A DNA stretch of 64,000 nucleotides from Oreohelix idahoensis (taxonomy: Eukaryota; Mollusca; Gastropoda; Stylommatophora; Oreohelicidae), in contig JAMPIV010012257.1 of the NCBI GenBank assembly GCA_024509875.1, forward strand, positions 124,001 through 188,000, in the 5' to 3' direction. The number at the start of each line of letters is the position of its first letter. Position 1 is the stretch's first letter. A program made the translations under genes and the position numbers. The notes below the pieces were generated by a model. The model saw nothing but the letters and a program-made list of their open reading frames with translations. It did not search any database and was not told the origin of the DNA. Below, one piece after another: positions 54,166 to 64,000 of the stretch.

Positions 54166-55668
54166 TTTCTGGTGGACCAGTTACGTGGGCTCTTATGATA
54201 CATTTCTTGTCGCCAATGTGGCCTAGAAACTTACATTTCTGATGGACCAGATCTGTGGGTTTAAAAAGAACAGAGCGAGCATTTGACATTATTGTTGACA
54301 TTTATGGATCCAGAAATTTACATTCCTGGTTGGCTGTTACATGTATGATGTCTCCAGTTTTGTCGAGAAAGTTACAAGAAGGACAAGTACACATTACACT
54401 TCTGATCTGTGGGTCTAAGCTACACACGGGACAGCCGTAACACACAACGCTAATTCTACACTTGCAAGTTTTGGCTACAACAGGACAGATATAGGTCATC
54501 AACGGTTGACACAAATAAACAGTACGAGCATTTATATTATAATGCTACATAAAGCATAACAAGACAAGTACTGAAGTGAACTACTAGGCATTTGCTACGT
54601 GGACCATAACTGCATAGAAGGCGGGTTCCTATTGTAAACAGTACTGCGGGTTGTTACACGTTTCATTCAACAACAGACTTTTCTAGGTCAGAGCATTCAA
54701 GCTACATTGTTGGAGGTCAAGTGTCTGTAAACAGTACGTGAAATTGTAAACATTCAATGTGCAAGCCCTAATTTGAGAAGGTCATAGTAACTTTGGTTCG
54801 TGAATACCACTTTATGTTACAGTGGATTTGACGTTCAGTGCGCGTTTGACATTTCGTTTCTGTGTTCGCAAGGAGCAAGAAATTTATTTTAGTTTCAGCT
54901 GTGACTGAACTTGTTCTGCAACACATTGAAATTGATTGCTATATGTTTATGTCACTTCTACTGTTTTTGGGTATTTTTCTGCGGGTTTTTCGGTTGGTGG
55001 GTCTTACGGTAAATATGCCACTTGATCGAGGCTTACTGTAAGCGGTCTGTAGGTGCAAATTTTCTTAATTTGGAAATTTGCTAGTGACAATTGGTCGCTA
55101 TTGATGTTAGCTGTGATGTAATTGTACTTAACGTTGTTTTTGTAATATTTTGTCTGTTTTTCAGTTTTGATTGTCGATTTGTTTTGTTTGTATTCTGTAG
55201 GTCTCTCCTTTCTTGTGTATTTCTCTACACATTTTTGGTTAAAACAGTGTTGCCATTTGTATTGTTTTGTATTTTTGTCTTTGTATTTTTTTTTGGTTGT
55301 ACTACATTACTGTCATGCACAGTCTACATACACATACTTGGTCATGTTTTGATATTATTGATAAGGTAGACTCTTCATATAGAGTTTGTTAAATAATATT
55401 ATATAAGATATTTATACAAGTTCTTTATAAAAAAGACTTGTGCCCATAGTGAGTGGGATATAAGGGAATTTTTTTTTCCCACAGGTACTCAAGTGATTTT
55501 TTGGGTACATTATAAACAAGAGGAACATACAAAGTCTTTGTCTAAGACTAAGACAGTAAAATAAAGTGAAGTGAGTATACAAGTCTAGCATTTCAGACTT
55601 GTCTCCCATTGAAGTGGGATAAGGTAATTTATTTAATTTTTTTCAGGTTTCTGATCTCATTAGACAGA
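54166..55668 (+). other. 5' leader of element B
   Basis: 1503 noncoding bases, near-identical to the leader of A up to about 55608, then divergent to the gag ATG. It lacks about 60 bp, including one of the two ACAAGT...ACTTGT palindromic segments of A. The candidate primer site is the same as in A (TGGTGGACCAGTTACGTG). Confidence 0.75.
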
Positions 55669-58600
55669 ATGTCTACATTGGATTTCTTCATCCAGCAAGG
55701 GTTGACCCTTGGTAAGTCTGGTAAAGAATTGGAAGAATATTCATCTGCTCAATTCGCCATTGCATTAAAGTCAGAAGAAAAGAAACAAAAAGAGGAAATT
55801 AAATTGAAAGCAGAAGCTGAACTAAAGAAGCTAGAAGCTGAGAATAGAAGATTAGAACTTGAAGAAAGAAGGTATCAAAGAGAGGCTGAGGAGAGAAAAG
55901 CTCAAGCTGCTGCTGAGGAGAGGAAAGCTCAAGCTGCAGCTGATGAAAGAAAATTCCAGATGGAAATGGAAGACAAAAAAATTCAAGCTCAAGCTGCTGC
56001 AGAGGAAAAAAAACTTCAAGCTGCTGCTGAGGCTGAAATTAGAAAAATGGAACATGAGGAAAGAAAACAGAAGATGGAACTTGATGAAAAACTCGCAATT
56101 TTGGAGTTAGAGAAATTGAAATTGGCGAGTACGGGTGCTCAGCAAACAACTTCGAGTACGACAAAGGAGTTTGTTAGTAGGATTAAATTGCCTCATTTCA
56201 ATCCTTTAAAGGATGACGTAGCAGATTATCTAGATAGATTCCAATTTTTGTGCGATACGCATAACATAAAAAAGGAAAAATATGTTGAACAACTGATGCC
56301 ATTTTTTACAGGTGACACAGTGACTACTCTTATGACAATAGACGAACATGAGAGGACTAATTATGATGTTGTCAGGGCAGCATTGCTAAAAAAATACCAA
56401 TTAAAACAAGAAGACTATCGTCTTCGTTTTAGGACAATGTTGCCAGAAAATGGAGTAGATTTCTCTGATTTTGTTACAAAGATACGTCGTACATTTACAC
56501 GATGGGTTGAGTTGTCTCAGATTGAGAAAACATATGAAGGTCTAATGGACTTATTATTGCGAGATAAGGTTTTGTCATCTGTTAATGATTCTTTTCTTGC
56601 ATTCCTTCATGAGCGTAAGCCTAAAAACTTAAAAGAAATGGAGGAATACTGTTGTCAGTATGCCACAGCACATCCCCATGCTACAGTTAGCAATTCTAAA
56701 GTGAAAGAAGGGTTGCCAGCTGCTTCGGCAACACCATATGGCCCTAATTTCAGAAAAAAATTTCAGGGTGCTCAACAAAATTGGAATAGGGGAAGTAATC
56801 AAAATTACACTCAGAAGCGGAGTAATCCAACACATGATGGTTCTTCGTCTATGCAGTGGAGACAAGATGGTAGTTCTCGTAATTTTAGTGGTAATAATTT
56901 GAGACACTTTCGTAAAGGCTATCCAAATAATAACTATTCAAATTTTCGAGGTAATCATTCTCGACGTCAAGATTATGACGATGGTGAATTTAGAAACCGG
57001 GATTCAAACCGGAATGATGATTACAATAGGCAATATGATAACAATTACAGGGGAAATGATAGTCGAAATAATTACAGGGGAAATGATAATCGAGGTAGAC
57101 CTAGGTTTAACAAAAAAAGACCTTACCAACAGGCAAACTCTGCGCAACAAGAGTTTGATGGAGCCTGTAATACAGTAAATGATAGTGGTAACTCTAGGGC
57201 TATCACTGGTTGTGCTTTCGATTTTGGGAGAGCAACTGAATGCCCCCAATGCTTAACATTGTTTGACTCATCAACTGTATCTACGCTAAGTTGTGGTCAC
57301 CCTCTTCCTGCTCTACCTGCTACAGTTGCGCATGATGGGAGAGGATCTCTCATCTTACATAAAGGTCTAATAAATGATAGGCTAGTCTCAGTACTTTTCG
57401 ATTCGGGATGTACTACCGTCGGGGTTAAGGAGTCTCTGATAGATCCTTGCTGTGCCACTGGAAAAACAATCAAATGTGTTACATTTGGTGGTACTATGGA
57501 AAGCTATCCTACTGCTATTATTAGGATTGACACTCCTTTCTTCACAGGAGATGTCCATGCATGTCTTCTTCCTAATCCTATTGCGGATCTTATAATCGGT
57601 CGTATTCATGGGGTTAAGGAATGCACCCCGCAACAAATTTCTAGTTGGGAAGAAAAAAACATTCAAACGGTCAATGCAGTGGTGACAAGAGCTCAAGCTC
57701 TTAATCCCCCAACTTCATCTGATAATAGTAATGAAGTTGATAGCCAAGACGAGCACTTGGTGATTTCCCATGACTCGTTTGTTAAACGTCAAGAAGAGGA
57801 TCCTTCTTTGAAGAAATACTTCCTTCTTGCAAAGAAAGGGGATCCCAATCAAAATACGAATCACAAATCGTATATCACTATGAAGAATGGTATATTGGTA
57901 CGAATGGTACAACACTCGGACAAGTCTATGCACTCGCAAATTCTTGTGCCTAAGTGTATGAGAGCCTTAATTCTTCGGCATGCACACGATTCTCAGTGTG
58001 CGGGACACATGGGTTTTTCCAGAACTAAAACTAGAGTCCTTGCGTCATTCTTTTGGCCATTCGTGAATAAAGACATCCGAATTTATTGCCGATCTTGCAA
58101 AATTTGTCAAGAGGTCAAGTCTAGGGGTCCGAGACATGCTGCTCCTATTCAGGCTGCAGATATTCCGATTCGGCCGTTTCAGAAAATGGCTATAGACATC
58201 ATTGGTCCGTTCAAAATTAAGTCAGCCAGAGGACACCAATTTATCCTCACTTGCGTGGACATGTGCACGCGTTGGCCAGAGGCTATTCCTCTGAAGAGCA
58301 TATCAACTGTCGATATCGCTGATGCTCTTTGGCTCGTATTTTCTCGTCTGGGATTCCCCGGAGAAATACTGTCGGATCACGGCACTCAGTTAATTTCGGA
58401 CGTTATGTCTCAGGTAATGGCTACGCTAGACATTAAAAGGTCTCTCAGTAGTATTTATCATCCAATGTCCAATGGATTGGTAGAACGTCTTAACAGGACA
58501 CTAAAGAACTTACTTGGCAAGATAACGGAGGATCATCCTGAAGATTGGGACAGGGTTTTACCTGCAGTCCTCTTTGCCTATAGAGAGGTTCCCAACGAGC

Positions 58601-60579
58601 ATACAGGGTTTTCTCCTTTCGAACTTGTCTTTGGCGCGCAACCGCGCGGGCCAATGTCCTTGTTACACGATTTGATAACTTCCGATAATATTGACGATGA
58701 TACACAATCGTCATATGAATATGTTATAGCTCTTAGAGAAAAGATTATCGAATCGTGCAGGTTAGCAACTTCATCTTCCGAATTTGCGAAAGAAAAAGCT
58801 AGGCGATTTGCTAATAAGAAAAGACGCCTACGTCAACTTTGTCCTGGAGACAAAGCATATGTCTTACTGCCCTCAAGAGAGAATAGACTTCTCATTTCTT
58901 GGAAGGGTCCATACACTATAGTCTCGAAAATTTCTGATGTCGACTATATTGTCGATGTGGATGGAAGGCATAAAACCTTCCATATAAATATGCTAACAGA
59001 GTTTATTGAACGTCCAGACTATTTACAGCCTATTTTCCAGGCGACGGACGACTCTCCAGTTCAACATGGTCACATCTCATCCCTGTCCGTTATACAGGAT
59101 GAGGAAACTATTTTTTCTGACGTGAACTTACCTCTTCCTGCGATTCCACTTACTTCAACGGAATCGTGGAGAGACGTTACAGTCTCTTCCAACTTGTCTT
59201 TTGAGGAACAACGTCAAGTATCCTCTACGTTACAATCATATCAGGATGTCCTTACCGACATTCCTGGACACACAGATGTCATAGAACATGACATCATACT
59301 TACTGATCGTAATCCGATCAGAGTAAGACCATACCCAATACCTATTCATTTTCAAGCACAAGTCGAGAAAGAATTGGATGAAATGATTCAACTACAAATA
59401 ATTGAACCATCCACTTCAGCTTATTCTTCGTCGATAGTTATTGTTCGAAAGAAAGACAATAACATACGTCTTTGCGTTGATTATCGCAAATTAAATCAAG
59501 TTACGAAGTTCGATGCTGAACCTATGCCGTTATTAGATGATCTACTTATTAGACTTTCTAAAGCTAAATTCTTTACTAAACTAGACTTGTCGAAAGGTTA
59601 TTGGCAAGTCCCATTGACGGAACACGCCAAACCTCTCACTGCTTTTTCGACACCTAGGGGTCTGTTTCAATGGAATTTTATGCCTTTCGGGCTTATGAAC
59701 GCCCCAGCGACTTTCGTGCGCATGATGCGACGAATTCTATCAGATCGTGCAGATGTCATTGCATATTTAGACGACATCTGTCTTTTCAGCGATACTTGGG
59801 AAGAACACTATGTGGGTCTGAAGGAATTGCTATCTACTCTACGTGAGCATAGTTTGACTGCTAAACCCTCTAAAGCTTTTGTTGGGTTTAGTGAAATTTC
59901 CTTCCTAGGTCATCGAGTTGGTCATGGTCTGTTGAAGACAGAGGACCAAAACATTTCAAAGATATTAAATATCTCGGTTCCGAAGACAAAAAAGCAAGTG
60001 CGTAGTCTCTTGGGATTGATACAATTCTATGGAAGATTCATTGAGAATCTGTCCTCCATTATGGCACCACTTTCAACGTTATTGAAAAAAGGTTCTCCTA
60101 ATATGGTGCGTTGGTCCCAAGAATGCCAATCTTCATTGGATCAGGTTAAGAATTTGTTCTCATCTCATCCTATCTTAAGACTACCGACGATTGATAAGAC
60201 TTTTGTCCTTCGTAGTGATGCCTCTTCCACTGGCATTGGAGCGGCACTAATGCAGGAATATTCAGGAACTCTGCATCCTGTAATGTATATTTCTAGGAAG
60301 CTGAATGCGGCAGAAAGGAATTACTCGGTTTTGGACCGTGAATTGTTGGCTATGGTTTGGTCCATTCTTAAGCTACAAAGGTTCCTTCTGGGCGCGCATT
60401 TCTTTATGGAAACCGACCAAAAAGCTCTTACGGCTATGCAAAGTAAGGATTTGAAGAGCTCGAGATCTACTCGTTATGCTATTGCTCTTCAGCCTTTCCA
60501 TTTCACGGTGCGAGCTATCCGTGGTTCGGATAATGTGATGGCGGACATATTGTCTAGATGCCCACATGATTCCAGTTAA
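55669..60579 (+). CDS. gag-pol: gag-pol polyprotein of element B (intact, 1636 residues)
   Basis: I chose the ATG at 55669 (MSTLDFF) because element A starts with the same MSTLD; an in-frame ATG at 55609 lies in the divergent leader. Order of parts: coiled-coil gag N-terminus (1-150), capsid-like region (about 160-355), Asn/Arg/Gly-rich basic tail with two RGND repeats, CX2C...CXH motif (C525, C528, C542, H544), protease DSG (578-580), integrase zinc module (H771, H780, C810, C813), D843, D903, E939, GPY/F module, reverse transcriptase with LCVDYR, MPFGLMNAPATF and YLDD (1366-1369), RNase H from D1517 to ADILSR near the end. All catalytic residues are present. A single frame carries gag and pol, so no frameshift or stop suppression is needed. 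Near-identical to A except in the first 130 or so residues. Confidence 0.95.
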   Translation: MSTLDFFIQQGLTLGKSGKELEEYSSAQFAIALKSEEKKQKEEIKLKAEAELKKLEAENRRLELEERRYQREAEERKAQAAAEERKAQAAADERKFQMEMEDKKIQAQAAAEEKKLQAAAEAEIRKMEHEERKQKMELDEKLAILELEKLKLASTGAQQTTSSTTKEFVSRIKLPHFNPLKDDVADYLDRFQFLCDTHNIKKEKYVEQLMPFFTGDTVTTLMTIDEHERTNYDVVRAALLKKYQLKQEDYRLRFRTMLPENGVDFSDFVTKIRRTFTRWVELSQIEKTYEGLMDLLLRDKVLSSVNDSFLAFLHERKPKNLKEMEEYCCQYATAHPHATVSNSKVKEGLPAASATPYGPNFRKKFQGAQQNWNRGSNQNYTQKRSNPTHDGSSSMQWRQDGSSRNFSGNNLRHFRKGYPNNNYSNFRGNHSRRQDYDDGEFRNRDSNRNDDYNRQYDNNYRGNDSRNNYRGNDNRGRPRFNKKRPYQQANSAQQEFDGACNTVNDSGNSRAITGCAFDFGRATECPQCLTLFDSSTVSTLSCGHPLPALPATVAHDGRGSLILHKGLINDRLVSVLFDSGCTTVGVKESLIDPCCATGKTIKCVTFGGTMESYPTAIIRIDTPFFTGDVHACLLPNPIADLIIGRIHGVKECTPQQISSWEEKNIQTVNAVVTRAQALNPPTSSDNSNEVDSQDEHLVISHDSFVKRQEEDPSLKKYFLLAKKGDPNQNTNHKSYITMKNGILVRMVQHSDKSMHSQILVPKCMRALILRHAHDSQCAGHMGFSRTKTRVLASFFWPFVNKDIRIYCRSCKICQEVKSRGPRHAAPIQAADIPIRPFQKMAIDIIGPFKIKSARGHQFILTCVDMCTRWPEAIPLKSISTVDIADALWLVFSRLGFPGEILSDHGTQLISDVMSQVMATLDIKRSLSSIYHPMSNGLVERLNRTLKNLLGKITEDHPEDWDRVLPAVLFAYREVPNEHTGFSPFELVFGAQPRGPMSLLHDLITSDNIDDDTQSSYEYVIALREKIIESCRLATSSSEFAKEKARRFANKKRRLRQLCPGDKAYVLLPSRENRLLISWKGPYTIVSKISDVDYIVDVDGRHKTFHINMLTEFIERPDYLQPIFQATDDSPVQHGHISSLSVIQDEETIFSDVNLPLPAIPLTSTESWRDVTVSSNLSFEEQRQVSSTLQSYQDVLTDIPGHTDVIEHDIILTDRNPIRVRPYPIPIHFQAQVEKELDEMIQLQIIEPSTSAYSSSIVIVRKKDNNIRLCVDYRKLNQVTKFDAEPMPLLDDLLIRLSKAKFFTKLDLSKGYWQVPLTEHAKPLTAFSTPRGLFQWNFMPFGLMNAPATFVRMMRRILSDRADVIAYLDDICLFSDTWEEHYVGLKELLSTLREHSLTAKPSKAFVGFSEISFLGHRVGHGLLKTEDQNISKILNISVPKTKKQVRSLLGLIQFYGRFIENLSSIMAPLSTLLKKGSPNMVRWSQECQSSLDQVKNLFSSHPILRLPTIDKTFVLRSDASSTGIGAALMQEYSGTLHPVMYISRKLNAAERNYSVLDRELLAMVWSILKLQRFLLGAHFFMETDQKALTAMQSKDLKSSRSTRYAIALQPFHFTVRAIRGSDNVMADILSRCPHDSS

Positions 60580-61012
60580 ATCTTGTGTCCTAGTTTTTCC
60601 TGATATATTTTCAGACTTAGGTCTGTCCTTAATATCATAATATGTTGTAATACAAATGTATTTGGATGATGTTTAGATAATTTAACAAATTTCATTTTGT
60701 CCATCCATCAGTGATATGTTGCTAAAATAGCATTGACATTTGTATATTGCTATGATTATATTATTTAGTAATGTTTGATATATGATTGGTATTGCCAGCA
60801 ACTTAGGTTTCTTGAATGGTATCCCTTAGTTTGTTTGGCTTAAAGGAAATATTTTCTCCTATGTTGGGAGATGATTTGTACCCTCTTCTATTGTACCTGA
60901 TATTAGGTTCATTGTTTGCATGAGCACAGAAGTGATACTGGTGCTATCTTGCTCATGAACATATTAAAAAAAAAAAAATTGCATTTTTTTTTTTACAGGG
61001 GGGTGGTAGTAA
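60580..61012 (+). other. 3' noncoding region and polypurine tract of element B
   Basis: 433 bp as in A. An A-run, TTGCA and T-run hairpin (about 60966-60994) precede the polypurine tract AGGGGGGTGGTAGTAA (60997-61012), which abuts the LTR. Confidence 0.85.
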
Positions 61013-62156
61013 TGTTGCTGTCATTTTCGACGGAGTCATCTGTCAAGTTATTTGCTTATGTTTGTATCATAAGTATAATTGTGTATTTACCTGCGATGTC
61101 AGGTTGATTAGGGGTTGTCTTCCCTTGTTTATTCATTCATTGTGTTTGACCTTTAGGGTCAGAGGTTGACAGTTCGGCGTAGGCCTATGGGAAGGTTTTT
61201 TAAGCGGGAGTGAGATATACTTCCGGGAAGCCGGGAGGTCCTGTTTTTCTGAAGGGACCAAGAGTCCATTGTTTTTCGGGGAGAATCTTCGAAGTAACTG
61301 CTATGGCAGTTTTCCCCAGTGAATCTCTGTGCGTCGGGATGACGACAGAATTCCTTGTGTAGTTCTGAGGATTCATTTACCAGGTAATACCGACCTTTAT
61401 GCATTATTACGCTTTTCGGTGGCAGAACATGTAAAGGATTACCTAGGGTGAACAGCAGCTCACTGATCCGCCATTTCAGAACTTATATATTTGTGCTCGA
61501 GGTAGCCATCCAAGACTGTTAGTCTTATATTGTCCAGAAATCCAGTGACGAAGATATATTGTGGGAGCCGCAGATTGGCGGAACTTCTATCTACAATAAG
61601 TATTACTGCAGGGTTGATGATAACCTATTTAACAGAAGTACACGGCCGACGTCAGAACGAGGCCTGTGCTTTCGGCTATTATACTACAGCCTGATATGTG
61701 CAATTGGCGGGAGTGCCAAGTTGCGCCTATGTGTCAAGGTAACTAAGGCATCTGACGCGTTTAGTCAGAGACGCCAAGGGCGACGCTACGAACTGTCATT
61801 ATTGAAGAACTTTGCTATTGACCATGCACGTCTATTCTGATGTTTACCTTTTTGAATGCCAAATGTATACCTATCGATGTCAGGTCAGCATGACCTTGTT
61901 ACACTGACTGTTCCTGTTGATATTATGTGTGTTCCCGTCAATAAATGTCTTGAAACATGCCTGCAGTGTCAAAGCATCCTTGATTACTGCATGTGAGAGT
62001 ATGGGTTGCAGGATCTACATCTATACGAGCCTAAACACATTCGCGTCTTCATTCGCACCCACACTCAACTCATCATACGCTCGCACTACACATCTAACAA
62101 CATGTATACTGTCTTGGGCCAGTGATCACATCAACAAGAGAAAAAAGACAGTTACA
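61013..62156 (+). repeat. 3' LTR of element B (1144 bp)
   Basis: Same as the 5' LTR with very few differences (for example one in GAGGTTGACAG and one in AGTTGCGCC). AATAAA at 61940-61945. Confidence 0.95.
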
Positions 62157-62239
62157 AAAACACATTAAAAACGACGTCAGTGATAAAAATAGATAAACAA
62201 GCAAGTATGAAGACAAAACAACAAGGTTCGAAGAAACGA

Positions 62240-63048
62240 TACGCGCAGTAACGAACGGTTGAAAACAACATTTCAAACCTATAAAACAACATTGCAAACC
62301 TACAAACCAACGTAACAAATCTATAAAACAACCTTACAAACTTATAAAACAACATAAACAAACCTATAAAACAACATTAACAAACCTATAAAACAGCATT
62401 AATAAACCTATAAAACAACATTGTAAACCTATAAACCAAAATTAACAAATCTATAAAACAACATAACAAACCTATAAAACAACATTAACAAACTATAAAA
62501 CGACACTAACAAACCTATAAAACTACATTAACTAACCTATAAAACAACACTACAAACCTATAAAACAACATTAACAAACCTATAAAACAACATTAACAAA
62601 CCTATAAAACAACATTTACAAACCTATAAAACAACATTTACAAATCTTTAAAACAACATTACAAACCTATAAAACAACATTTACAAACCTATAAAACAAC
62701 ATGTACAAACCTATAAAACAACATTAACAAACCTATAAAACAACACTACAAACCTATAAAACAACATTAACAAACCTATAAAACAACATTAACATACCTA
62801 TAAAACAACATTAACAAACCTATAAAACAACATTAAAAAACCTATAAAACAACATTAATATACCTATAAAACAACATTAACATACCTATAAAACAACATT
62901 AACAAACCTATAAAACAGCATTAACAAACCTATAAAACAACATCACAAACCTATAAAACAACACTAACAAACCTATAAAACAACATTAACAAACCTATAA
63001 AACAACATTAACAAACCTATAAAACAACATCACAAACCTATAAAACAA
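62240..63048 (+). repeat. 21-bp satellite, close to 40 copies
   Basis: Unit AACCTATAAAACAACATTAAC with one- to two-base indels, giving units of 19 to 22 bp. It begins about 80 bp after the right end of element B. Confidence 0.97.
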
Positions 63049-63873
63049 TATACCGTAGATTCAGAAAGGCTATATAGAACTCTTCAACATCGTCTTGTAG
63101 AACATGGTTCTCCAATAAATATTTTACTTTTCTAACATTCTTCATTCAGTCATGCAATGACAGCATCACTATCATATATTATATAATTCGCTTATATAAC
63201 TAACACCTCAGTTGTAGATTTTACAGTTGGCTTTCATTTGTGCTGGTAGTTTTCTGCTACATTTTATTGTTAAATTAGGAAAAGTTATTTATATTCTGTT
63301 GCGTTTATTTTTGAGTTCTAATGATCAATTTCCCCGTTTAATTTTGATTTTTTGTTCAAATGTATTGTTACTTTTAAGGACCATGGTGCCAACGGTGTAA
63401 CTGACTCTCATAAAGAATTATGCATGAATCAGGTCATGTACGCATGCATTAGTGGTTCATGGAATGAATTTTTTTCATGATGAGTTTACAAGCCACAATG
63501 TCGTCCTTTATGACATACAGTACTTAGGAGAACGCAGTATTCTTATTCTATGTTCCTGAATATCAGGCCCTCGATTCCACAAATTGCTATTTGATACTTT
63601 AATTGTTTTATACTTACATGTGTATGTTTGTGTGCATGCTACTAGTTTCTTTTGCTCATTTCTGTAGCTTGTGTTATAGCCCGTGTATGTATTTCATTTC
63701 TTTACTTTGTGTTTCTTGTCTTTATTTGTGGTAGACAAAGAGGTTTTTCCATTGGTCCTATCTTATTAATTGTGTTGTTCTGATGTAAAACTGGCATTGG
63801 AAAGTGATGAGGAAACTCTGGAATGATGATTGCTACATTAGATACAACATGTTGATATCCTTATCATTTCCCT
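63049..63873. other. Unassigned AT-rich stretch
   Basis: No gene or repeat recognised. Confidence 0.5.
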
Positions 63874-63955
63874 GTTCGTTTCCTATGGAGCATTGAGCTT
63901 GTGGCTCCCGTGGAGGAGCCAGCACCGTAGCATTCTCGTACTCTTGAAGCCGTGG
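63874..63955 (+). repeat. Dispersed repeat (GGAGC/AAGCCTGCA family), copy 4 (partial)
   Basis: GTTTCCTATGGAGCATTGAG and GGAGCCAGCACCGTAG match copy 3 (GTTTCCTATGGAGCAAGGAG, GGAGCCAGCACTGTAG). The rest runs off similarity or off the window. Confidence 0.5.
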
Positions 63956-64000
63956 TTTGTGTAGTAATTTAATTTGCAAGTTATGGTTGTCAGCTCAACC

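Larger units (their letters stand above)
53020..62156 (+). mobile_element. LTR retrotransposon B (Ty3/gypsy type, Gmr1-like order), apparently intact
   Basis: A 9137-bp element with LTRs of 1146 and 1144 bp, TG...CA ends, and perfect duplication AAAAC (53015-53019, 62157-62161). It has one uninterrupted gag-pol frame and a polypurine tract. The LTRs differ by about three substitutions and one dinucleotide by eye. It is in the same orientation as its sister copy A, 45 kb away. It is the best candidate in the window for a recently active autonomous element. Confidence 0.95.

Overview
This window looks like repeat-dense nuclear DNA from an animal. I recognise no host gene, rRNA, functional tRNA, operon, CRISPR array or bacterial signal. 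Everything identifiable is a transposable element, a relic of one, or a tandem repeat. The mix is Ty3/gypsy-type LTR elements, a Penelope-like element, several LINE tails, tRNA-derived SINEs, and hAT and mariner relics. That suits an invertebrate, and I would guess a mollusc, but the species assignment is inference.

Four LTR retrotransposons fill about 36 kb of the 64 kb. Each has TG...CA ends and a perfect 5-bp target-site duplication (TSD): A (7902-17455, +, TSD GTTAT), D (32294-39064, +, TSD ATCTA), C (40075-50258, -, TSD GTAGT) and B (53020-62156, +, TSD AAAAC). A and B are near-identical copies of one family, and B has one uninterrupted 1636-codon gag-pol frame. C is a different family. 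In A, B and C the integrase lies upstream of reverse transcriptase/RNase H. That is a copia-like order on a gypsy-type polymerase, as known for the Gmr1 group. D codes for nothing recognisable: two LTRs of about 2.95 kb flank a 600-bp interior with a tRNA-Pro-like primer site and a polypurine tract. Its termini and primer site resemble those of C, so C-type proteins may mobilise it.

Layout. 1-7600: SINEs, minisatellites, a hAT-type MITE, and a 5'-truncated Penelope-like element with a GIY-YIG nuclease inserted in a minisatellite. 7600-17560: element A inserted inside a decayed mariner-type transposon. 17560-32290: mostly anonymous AT-rich DNA with LINE C-terminal fragments in both orientations, a SINE, microsatellites, a fold-back element and a run of seven GC-stem hairpins. 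32294-39064: element D, with a later SINE in its 3' LTR. 39070-51180: LINE fragments and element C, which landed in a SINE tail. 51180-53019: anonymous. 53020-62156: element B, next to a 21-bp satellite (62240-63048). The rest is anonymous except for one more copy of a dispersed repeat.

Nested insertions give relative ages: A is younger than the mariner-type copy, C is younger than the SINE it split, the Penelope-like element is younger than its minisatellite, and the SINE at 36092 is younger than D.
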